A stretch of 7,980 nucleotides of DNA. Origin: Rhodobacterales bacterium UBA3077. GTDB lineage: Bacteria > Pseudomonadota > Alphaproteobacteria > Rhodobacterales > Rhodobacteraceae. The position numbers and the translations under genes were made by a program. Below the pieces are notes generated by a model. That model was given only the letters and a program-made list of their open reading frames with translations. It had not been told where the DNA came from and made no database searches. This document shows, one piece after another, positions 1-5,452 of this stretch; positions within the stretch are counted from its first letter, which is position 1, and each line of letters starts with the position of its first letter. The DNA is taken from positions 4,759 to 12,738 of the forward strand of contig DFBP01000197.1 in NCBI GenBank assembly GCA_002366685.1, written 5' to 3'.

Positions 1-1172
1 ACGCTCAGCGCGGTTGATGCCGTAGCCAAGCCGCCCAGCACCAAAAAGGCAATCTGCATACCGAAGGTCGCCCCGAGCCATCCGGCCAGCGGATAGGTGA
101 GCAGCCAACAGGCGTGAGAAAGCGCAAATTGCGCTGCAAATAAAGCAGGGCGTGACTCCGCATGGGCAGACCGTTGCAGCAACCGCCCCGAAGGAGTTAA
201 AATGGCAGAATAACCAAGCCCGGCCATAAACCACAGCGCCAGCAGTGCCTGAATTTCGGGAAGCGGCGAGAAAAGACCAGCCCCGGCAAACAGGCTCAAG
301 CTGAGCAAAATTGCCCCGGCAACCATCGGCAACCGGTCCCCCGTTTTGGCCAGCACATGGGGCAAAAGCAGCGCGGCAAGCATCGAGCCCAGACCGTAGG
401 CTGCAAATCCGACCCCGACCTGAGCGGCGTCCATCGCGTAGCCGTCACGAATAATCACCACAGTGTTTACGATCACCATTGCGCCACCCGCCGCCGCAGC
501 CATGTTCAGGCTCAGGAGGCCGCGCAGGCGCGGGGTGGCCAAATAGGTCCGGGTGCCATTTGTCAGGCGCAGCCAAAACGGTTGCTCTTTTCGGGTTGTT
601 TGTCGTGGTGGTAGCACCGTGATCCAAACCAGCCACGCTGAAGCGAAAAACCCGAGGGCGGTGCCGACAAACAGCCAGTGAAACGGCATAAGCAGCAATA
701 ATGCTGCGGCAAGAGTCGGGCTGATCAGGTTTTCGATGTCATAGGTCAGGCGGGAGAGCGAAAGCGCATGGGTGTACTCTTCTTCATCCGGCAGTACTTC
801 GGGGATAACCGCCTGAAAGCTCGGGGTAAAACTGGCCGAGGCGGCTTGCAGCAGGAAAACCAAAGTATAAATCTGCCAAATCTCGCTGACAAATGGCAGG
901 CATAAAACAATCCCCGCGCGCAGGATATCAAGGCCTATCAGCAAGCGCTTAACCGGTATACGCCCAAACAAAGCCTGGGCCACGGGCGCAACGGTTACAT
1001 AAGCGATCATTTTGATGGCCAGTGCTGTGCCCAGCACTTGCCCGGCCTTTCCTTCGGCCAGTTCAAAGGCCAGCAAACCAAGTGCAATGGTGGCTAGTCC
1101 GGTGCCAAGCAAAGAAACCACCTGCGCACCATAAAGCGTGCGAAAAACTTTATGGCGGAGCAATGCCAGCAC
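1..1172 (-). CDS. MFS-type transporter, probable exporter (C-terminus cut by window edge)
   Basis: Reading the minus strand from a GTG at 1172-1170 gives about 390 codons without a stop, running off the left edge. The protein begins MLALLRHKVFRTLYGAQVVS and shows roughly twelve hydrophobic segments in two halves, separated by a basic central loop around residues 185-210. The loop after the second segment (GRIPVKRLL) resembles MFS motif A, and the 'LLGTGLATIALGLLAFEL' first helix is typical of the MFS_3-like drug/solute exporter group. Only a short C-terminal tail should be missing. The start overlaps the stop of the EVE gene by one base (TAGTG), with only a weak GGGTGG upstream, so translation is probably coupled. 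An in-frame GTG 18 codons upstream is possible, but would add residues before the usual N-terminus. The substrate cannot be told from sequence. It probably acts in the inner membrane. Confidence 0.85.
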   Translation of the reverse strand, partial: MLALLRHKVFRTLYGAQVVSLLGTGLATIALGLLAFELAEGKAGQVLGTALAIKMIAYVTVAPVAQALFGRIPVKRLLIGLDILRAGIVLCLPFVSEIWQIYTLVFLLQAASASFTPSFQAVIPEVLPDEEEYTHALSLSRLTYDIENLISPTLAAALLLLMPFHWLFVGTALGFFASAWLVWITVLPPRQTTRKEQPFWLRLTNGTRTYLATPRLRGLLSLNMAAAAGGAMVIVNTVVIIRDGYAMDAAQVGVGFAAYGLGSMLAALLLPHVLAKTGDRLPMVAGAILLSLSLFAGAGLFSPLPEIQALLALWFMAGLGYSAILTPSGRLLQRSAHAESRPALFAAQFALSHACWLLTYPLAGWLGATFGMQIAFLVLGGLATASTALS

Positions 1173-1588
1173 TAGGAATAGCCACCCAATTCGCAGACAA
1201 TCCGCCACTCCTCGGCGCTGACCGGCTGCACAGACAGTCGCGAGTTGTTTACCAAAACCATATCGGCCAAACGCGGATCATCTTTGCAATCCTGCAAGGA
1301 AACCGGTGTTGGGAAGCTGCCAACCGCTTTGATATCCACGCACTCCCAGCGAGGATCGTCGGTGGTGCTGTCCGGGTGGGCGAGCTTGCAAACTTCAATC
1401 ACACCCACAATCATTTTTTCGTTCACCGAATGGTAAAAAAACCCGAGGTCGCCGATTTCCATCAGCCGCATATTGTTGCGGGCCTGATAATTGCGTACCC
1501 CGTCCCATTCTTCGCCAGTCTCGCCTTTGGCGAGCTGGTCTTCCCAGCTCCAGGCGTTGGGCTCGGATTTAAAGAGCCAATATTGCAT
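1172..1588 (-). CDS. EVE-domain protein (THYN1-like)
   Basis: This 138-residue protein is essentially one EVE domain. Recognisable family motifs are WLFKSEP near residues 4-10, WDGVRNYQARN near 28-38 and GFFYHS near 49-54, followed by the 'VGVIEV' strand and a C-terminal 'SVQPVSAEEW' segment. EVE domains belong to the PUA/YTH-like fold, and members of the family bind modified bases in DNA or RNA through an aromatic pocket; the ligand here is unknown. The length fits stand-alone bacterial members. The ATG lies one base after the gpsA stop, and its strong AGGAGG sits inside the last gpsA codons, so it is co-transcribed with gpsA and probably translationally coupled. It should be a soluble cytoplasmic protein. 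The family call is secure; the physiological role is not. Confidence 0.93.
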   Translation of the reverse strand: MQYWLFKSEPNAWSWEDQLAKGETGEEWDGVRNYQARNNMRLMEIGDLGFFYHSVNEKMIVGVIEVCKLAHPDSTTDDPRWECVDIKAVGSFPTPVSLQDCKDDPRLADMVLVNNSRLSVQPVSAEEWRIVCELGGYS

Positions 1589-1589
1589 T

Positions 1590-2486
1590 TCATTCCTCCT
1601 TTAAGGGCCGCGCGAGAAGCGCCTCCATTGCTTCGCCGAGGCTTGCGCGTCCCGCAACCACTTCAGCAACTGCCGCCGTGATCGGGGCTTCAACGCCTAG
1701 TTTGATTGCCAGTTCGGCGGCGACCTGCGCTGTTGCCAGTCCCTCTACCGTGCCGCCAGTGTGCCCATTGCCACGGCCAAAGGCCAGCCCTTGGGCGAAG
1801 TTGCGTGATTGCGCGCTGGCGCAGGTGAGGGCGAGGTCTCCTAGCCCGGAAAGCCCCTGAAAGGTTTCGGCCCGCGCGCCCAGCGCGACTCCGAGTCGCT
1901 GCATTTCGGCAAAGCCCCGCGTGAGCAGCGCCGCGCGTGCGCTTTCTCCGAGCCCGGCGCCAATTGCCATGCCACAGGCCAAAGCGATTACGTTTTTAAG
2001 CGCGCCACCCGCTTGCGCGCCGATAAGGTCATCGGTGCGGTAGAGCCGGAGCCGGTCAGTTGAAAGCAGCGCTTGTTGCGCGGCATTTCCGCCCGCCAGC
2101 GTGAGCGCGGTGGGCAAGTGGGCCGCAATTTCATTGGCAAAACCGGGGCCAGTGAGCACACTCAAATGGGCTTTGCAATGCGCGGCCGCGATCTGGCTTT
2201 GTAAAAGGCCGGAACCGGCGTCAATACCTTTGGCGCACAGCACCAGCGGGGCGTCGGGTAAGGTATTTTCTTCAAGAAAAACGCCGGTTTTTTGGGCAGG
2301 AAGCACCAGCAAAATGGCTTCGCTTCCGGCTAAGTCTTCAAGGTTGGAAACATGTGAGACGGTTGGTGGGTAGTTCCGCTCAAACGGCTTTGCCCGCGCC
2401 CACAATGCCACGTCCAGCCCGCTATGCCCATAGGCCACAGCCAGTGCCGAGCCAAAAGCACCCGCTCCAATGATCCCGATTTTCAT
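1590..2486 (-). CDS. gpsA: NAD(P)+-dependent glycerol-3-phosphate dehydrogenase
   Basis: The enzyme reduces dihydroxyacetone phosphate to sn-glycerol-3-phosphate for phospholipid synthesis, in the cytoplasm. The 298-residue product opens with the Rossmann motif GAGAFG (residues 7-12). It then has AKGID (85-89, Lys86), LTGPGFANEIA (111-121), GGALKNVIALACG (160-172, with the conserved catalytic-type Lys164) and LSGLGDLALTCASAQSRNF (212-230). I chose the ATG at 2486-2484 because the Rossmann strand starts immediately there and GGAG lies six bases upstream; a longer reading to 2585 would add 33 unrelated residues and run into hemC. The protein is shorter than the roughly 320-340 residues usual for the family. 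The difference lies mainly between residues 31 and 55, where the familiar N-x-x-YLPG segment is replaced by a compact ERNYPPTVSHVSNL. It is first in an operon with the EVE and MFS genes. Confidence 0.95.
   Translation of the reverse strand: MKIGIIGAGAFGSALAVAYGHSGLDVALWARAKPFERNYPPTVSHVSNLEDLAGSEAILLVLPAQKTGVFLEENTLPDAPLVLCAKGIDAGSGLLQSQIAAAHCKAHLSVLTGPGFANEIAAHLPTALTLAGGNAAQQALLSTDRLRLYRTDDLIGAQAGGALKNVIALACGMAIGAGLGESARAALLTRGFAEMQRLGVALGARAETFQGLSGLGDLALTCASAQSRNFAQGLAFGRGNGHTGGTVEGLATAQVAAELAIKLGVEAPITAAVAEVVAGRASLGEAMEALLARPLKEE
1595..1600 (-). promoter_or_regulatory. Ribosome-binding site of the EVE gene, inside the gpsA 3' end
   Basis: On the minus strand AGGAGG lies six bases before the EVE ATG. 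The same bases encode the last Lys-Glu-Glu codons of GpsA (AAG GAG GAA TGA). This fixes the EVE start and suggests that ribosomes finishing gpsA help initiate the next gene. Confidence 0.85.
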
Positions 2487-2541
2487 TACTATCTCCGAAA
2501 TGTGATTGCCTGACTTAGGCTCAGGAGGTATCACCGCAAGC
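2487..2541. promoter_or_regulatory. Divergent gpsA/hemC intergenic region
   Basis: Only 55 bases separate the divergent gpsA and hemC starts, so promoters for both must lie here or reach into the coding regions. The region holds the gpsA ribosome-binding site (GGAG on the minus strand, 2493-2496) and a perfect AGGAGGT on the plus strand at 2523-2529. It also has overlapping short inverted repeats (GCCT/AGGC at 2508-2520 and CCTGA/TCAGG at 2509-2525). I could not find a convincing gpsA promoter. Confidence 0.5.
2506..2534 (+). promoter_or_regulatory. Candidate hemC promoter
   Basis: TTGCCT (2506-2511) and TATCAC (2529-2534) are 17 bases apart and each match four of six sigma-70 consensus positions. 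Transcription would begin at about 2541-2542, that is at the hemC ATG itself. The match is modest and could be chance. Confidence 0.28.
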
Positions 2542-3474
2542 ATGACCACGCAATATAACATAGATTCCCCGCTCAAAATCGGCACGCGCGGCTCGCCGCT
2601 GGCACTGGCCCAAGCTTATGAGACCCGTTCGCGGCTGATGGAAGCCCACGGTATGCCCGAGGCCGCGTTCACTATCGAGGTGATCCAGACCACGGGTGAT
2701 GCCGTTCAAGACCGGCCATTGTCTGAAATCGGTGGCAAAGGGCTATTTACCAAAGAGATAGAGCAGGCCCTTCTGGATGGCCGCATTGATATAGCGGTGC
2801 ATTCGATGAAGGATGTGGCTACGGCATTGCCGGACTCGCTGGTGATTGACTGCACATTGCCACGCGAAGATGTGCGGGATGCGTTTATCAGCCGGAAATA
2901 TGGCAGCATTGCCGACCTTCCCCAAGGCTCCGTGGTTGGAACCTCAAGCCTGCGCCGGCGTGCGCAACTGCTGACCATGCGACCAGATCTAAAGTTGGTC
3001 GAATTTCGTGGCAACGTGCAAACGCGGTTAAAAAAACTCGATAACGGTGTTGCCGAAGCAACCTTTCTGGCCTGCGCTGGCCTGCAACGGCTCGGGAATT
3101 TCGGTATTGCCAATCCGGTAGAAACCGGCGTTATGCTGCCCGCCTGCGCCCAAGGCGCGATCGGGATCGAACGCAGGCGCGACGACGAAGCATCAGCCAC
3201 ACTGCTCGCGGCCATTCACCACCCGGAAACCTTCACCCGTATCAGCGCCGAGCGTGCTTTTCTGGGTGAGCTGGACGGCTCTTGCCGCACGCCGATTGGC
3301 GGGTTGGCCGAACTGGAAGGCAGCAGTTTGCATTTTCGCGGCGAGATCATCCGTCCGGATGGGTCGGAACTTCACAAAGGCTCATGGGACGGTCCGCAAG
3401 CCGATGCGGCTTTGATAGGGGCCGAGGCGGGCAAAGAGTTGCGCGCCAAGGGCGGCGAGGGTTTCTTTGGCTAA
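2542..3474 (+). CDS. hemC: Hydroxymethylbilane synthase (porphobilinogen deaminase)
   Basis: The enzyme joins four porphobilinogen molecules into hydroxymethylbilane in the tetrapyrrole pathway, in the cytoplasm. The 310-residue product has KIGTRGSPLALAQA (12-25), IGGKGLFTKEIE, HSMKDV with the catalytic-type Asp91, GTSSLRRRAQL, EFRGNVQTRLKKL, LPACAQGAIGIERR and the cofactor-attachment motif GSCRTPI with Cys248, which carries the dipyrromethane cofactor in this family. Length and motif order are normal. One oddity is KDVAT where most relatives have KDMPT or KDVPT. I chose the ATG at 2542 because family members begin shortly before the KIGTRGSPLA strand; the AGGAGGT is 12 bases before it, longer than usual. 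It overlaps hemD by 8 bases, so the two consecutive pathway steps are co-expressed. Confidence 0.97.
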   Translation: MTTQYNIDSPLKIGTRGSPLALAQAYETRSRLMEAHGMPEAAFTIEVIQTTGDAVQDRPLSEIGGKGLFTKEIEQALLDGRIDIAVHSMKDVATALPDSLVIDCTLPREDVRDAFISRKYGSIADLPQGSVVGTSSLRRRAQLLTMRPDLKLVEFRGNVQTRLKKLDNGVAEATFLACAGLQRLGNFGIANPVETGVMLPACAQGAIGIERRRDDEASATLLAAIHHPETFTRISAERAFLGELDGSCRTPIGGLAELEGSSLHFRGEIIRPDGSELHKGSWDGPQADAALIGAEAGKELRAKGGEGFFG

Positions 3475-4117
3475 GCGCCTGCTGCTCACACGCGCCCGGC
3501 CACAAGCCGAGGCTTTTGCGAGCGATGTGCGCAATCAAACCGGCCTGACCCCTTTTATCGCTCCGATGCAGGAAATGCGCGACTTGCCGGTCGAGATTGA
3601 CCTTGCTGGTATTACAGCGCTGGCTTTTACCTCAAAAAATGGCGTTGAAGCCTTTGCTCGAAAAAGCCCGTTGCGTTTGCCGGCCTATTGCGTTGGAAAG
3701 GCCACGGCCACCCGTGCACAAGCGCTGGGGTTCGAGGCCAGATCGACGCTGGGCAATGTGGAGTCTCTGAAAGAGATCTTGCCGGACTCGGGCGTGTTGC
3801 ATCTGCACGGGCGTCATGTGGCCGGGTTGTTGGGGGTTCCACATCTGGCGATTTACGAACAGGTGGCGCTACCGCTGAGCCAAGAGGCAACGGCGCGGCT
3901 GAGCGCTGGTGAAATAGCCGCGGTGGCGCTATTTTCGCCCCGCTCCTCACGTTTACTTATGGATATCTGGCAACCGGATTGGCCAAAAGAGCCCGTTTTT
4001 TACGCTCTGAGTGAAGCCGTTGCCGCACCGCTTCGCGCGCTAGGCCAACCCCGAATTTGCGATACCCCCGATGCCGCCTCTATGCTGCGGCTTCTTTCCG
4101 CCGATTATCCGGCGTGA
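3467..4117 (+). CDS. hemD: Uroporphyrinogen-III synthase
   Basis: HemD closes and inverts ring D of hydroxymethylbilane to give uroporphyrinogen III, directly after HemC. The sequence family is weakly conserved, but the pattern fits: LLLTRARPQAEAFA at the N-terminus, ALAFTSKNGVEAFA (about 49-62), YCVGKATATRAQALGFE (about 72-88), LHLHGRHVAGLLG, AVALFSPRSSRLLMD and FYALSEAVAAPLRALG near the C-terminus. The start is TTG at 3467, inside the last codons of hemC, with GGCGAGGG seven or so bases upstream; no ATG or GTG occurs before the first conserved strand. At 216 residues it is a little short for the family but appears complete. Position after hemC supports the call. It should be a soluble cytoplasmic enzyme. 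Confidence 0.9.
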   Translation: MAKRLLLTRARPQAEAFASDVRNQTGLTPFIAPMQEMRDLPVEIDLAGITALAFTSKNGVEAFARKSPLRLPAYCVGKATATRAQALGFEARSTLGNVESLKEILPDSGVLHLHGRHVAGLLGVPHLAIYEQVALPLSQEATARLSAGEIAAVALFSPRSSRLLMDIWQPDWPKEPVFYALSEAVAAPLRALGQPRICDTPDAASMLRLLSADYPA

Positions 4118-4219
4118 TCCAACCCAGAATCCTTGTTGCGCCGCACCAAGGGCGCTAGACTTTGGCCAGCATGACACCCATATTGAGGACTGTTGCTAAT
4201 TTGAAGGGCCGCGCAGACA
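4118..4219. promoter_or_regulatory. hemD to mitofilin-like gene spacer (leader region)
   Basis: This 102-base gap separates the hemCD pair from the mitofilin-hemY pair. It holds the promoter candidate at 4133-4161, an inverted repeat GCGCC-N8-GGCGC at 4138-4155, and GAAGGG at 4203-4208 as the likely, rather distant, ribosome-binding site of the next gene. I see no rho-independent terminator for hemCD, so read-through is possible. Confidence 0.5.
4133..4161 (+). promoter_or_regulatory. Candidate sigma-70-like promoter for the mitofilin-hemY pair
   Basis: TTGTTG (4133-4138) and TAGACT (4156-4161) are separated by exactly 17 bases. TTG at -35 and T-A-x-A-x-T at -10 match the consensus positions that matter most. 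Transcription would start near 4168, giving a leader of about 50 bases before the ATG at 4220. Confidence 0.5.
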
Positions 4220-5452
4220 ATGACGAAAGAAACCGAACCGGATGAGACGTTGGTCACCGATGTGACCCCGATTCAGGAAGAAGATCATGAGCATGACGAA
4301 TCGCATGATGATGAACATCATGTTTCTCTGGCTGCGCGGAGCCTTCAAATTCTGGCAATTCTGGCGGCAGGAGCCATTTTTGGCCTGTGGGCCGGGCCTC
4401 GGATTGCGCCTCATTTACCGGAAGGAATGGCCCCTGTTGCAGAATGGTTAAGCCCGCAAACCAATGCTTCGACCGAAGCGCTCGGGCAGTTGCGGGCCGA
4501 AACCGAAGCGCGTTTGGCAACCTTGGAAACCGGGTTGAAACGGGAGGAAATTGAAGCTCGTCTAGCAAATTTCCAGACAGATATCGTCAATCCTTTGCGC
4601 GACCAGATGTCTGCACTTTCGGACCAGATGGCAGCGGCTGATACAACGGCTGTTGAAGCGCGACTTTGGGCCGTTGAAGGCCGTGTTGAGGGGCTCGTGG
4701 CTGAACTGGAGAGTTTGCGCGCTTCGTTGGGAAGTATGGCTGAAGAAGGCGGAACCATTTCGGCCGATACAGCGGCGAGTATCGCGGCCTACCGCACGCG
4801 TATTGACGCGCTTCAGTCGCAGGTTGACGAGATAACAGCAAGGCAAGGCGAGTTGACCCACGCAATGTCGGCGGTGGCCGCAAATACGAGTCAGCAGGTG
4901 GAAGAGGCGCAGCAACTTGTAGAGGAAGCCAGCGAAACTGCGCTTACGATGCAAAAGCGGGTTGCACTGGCTTCGGCCATAACCGAAATGGAAACAGCCC
5001 TTCAAACCGGCGCAAGTTTTGGCGAAACGCTGTCAGTTATTGCAGAGATATCCGGAGCGGAGGTTCCACCCGAGCTCCGCACGACTGAAAACGGCATACC
5101 CACATTGGAGCTGCTGGAACAAGAGTTCCCACTTGTGGCGCATGCAGGCATTCGAGCGGATATTGCGGGCACGCAAGATAGCGGTCTTTCCGGCATTGGT
5201 TCCTTTTTCCGGTCGCAAGTGGCAACACGGTCCTTAACGCCACAAGAAGGCGATAGCGCGGATGCTGTACTTTCGCGCATGGAAGCGGCCCTGAAGCTAG
5301 ATGATCTGGCGGGCGTTCAATCCGAGGCTGAAGGGCTTTCAGAACCGGCGTTGGGCGAATTGGAAATCTGGCTGGGGCAGGTTCAGGCGCGGGCGGCGGC
5401 AATACATGCATTTGAAACTTGGCGCGGCGCGCTGGAAGCAGGTGAGCAATGA
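4220..5452 (+). CDS. Mitofilin/Mic60-like inner-membrane protein (COG4223 type)
   Basis: This 410-residue protein has the layout of alphaproteobacterial Mic60 homologues. There is an acidic cytoplasmic N-terminus, one membrane helix (about 41-58, SLQILAILAAGAIFGLW), a long periplasmic coiled coil (about 85-245, rich in Glu, Gln, Ala and Leu heptads) and a conserved mitofilin-type C-terminal domain. That domain contains SFFRSQVATRSL (328-339) and an amphipathic GELEIWLGQVQAR stretch. In mitochondria Mic60 shapes cristae junctions; bacterial homologues are linked to membrane curvature and outer-membrane contact, and sit beside haem genes. Residues 20-34 consist only of Glu, Asp, His and Ser (five His), which could bind metal. 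The stop overlaps the hemY start (ATGA), so the two are translated together. The family call rests on architecture, the C-terminal motif and gene order. Confidence 0.88.
   Translation: MTKETEPDETLVTDVTPIQEEDHEHDESHDDEHHVSLAARSLQILAILAAGAIFGLWAGPRIAPHLPEGMAPVAEWLSPQTNASTEALGQLRAETEARLATLETGLKREEIEARLANFQTDIVNPLRDQMSALSDQMAAADTTAVEARLWAVEGRVEGLVAELESLRASLGSMAEEGGTISADTAASIAAYRTRIDALQSQVDEITARQGELTHAMSAVAANTSQQVEEAQQLVEEASETALTMQKRVALASAITEMETALQTGASFGETLSVIAEISGAEVPPELRTTENGIPTLELLEQEFPLVAHAGIRADIAGTQDSGLSGIGSFFRSQVATRSLTPQEGDSADAVLSRMEAALKLDDLAGVQSEAEGLSEPALGELEIWLGQVQARAAAIHAFETWRGALEAGEQ

Noticed and set aside
1022..1681. 219-codon open frame on the plus strand across the EVE gene and the ends of its neighbours
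   Set aside because: It lies antisense to three well-supported genes, has no recognisable domain, and is expected from GC-rich codon use.
2508..2525. Nested short inverted repeats upstream of hemC as an operator
   Set aside because: The arms are 4-5 bases with alternative pairings and partly coincide with the AGGAGG, so chance is likely.
2487..2585. Upstream extension of gpsA by 33 residues
   Set aside because: It would overlap hemC and precede the Rossmann strand with unrelated sequence; the ATG at 2486 has its own GGAG.
2706..3215. 169-codon open frame antisense to hemC
   Set aside because: It has no family resemblance, and hemC on the other strand carries all catalytic motifs.
4099..4114. 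CGCCG-N6-CGGCG hairpin at the end of hemD as a terminator
   Set aside because: It has only a 5-base stem, lies before the stop codon and has no following T run.
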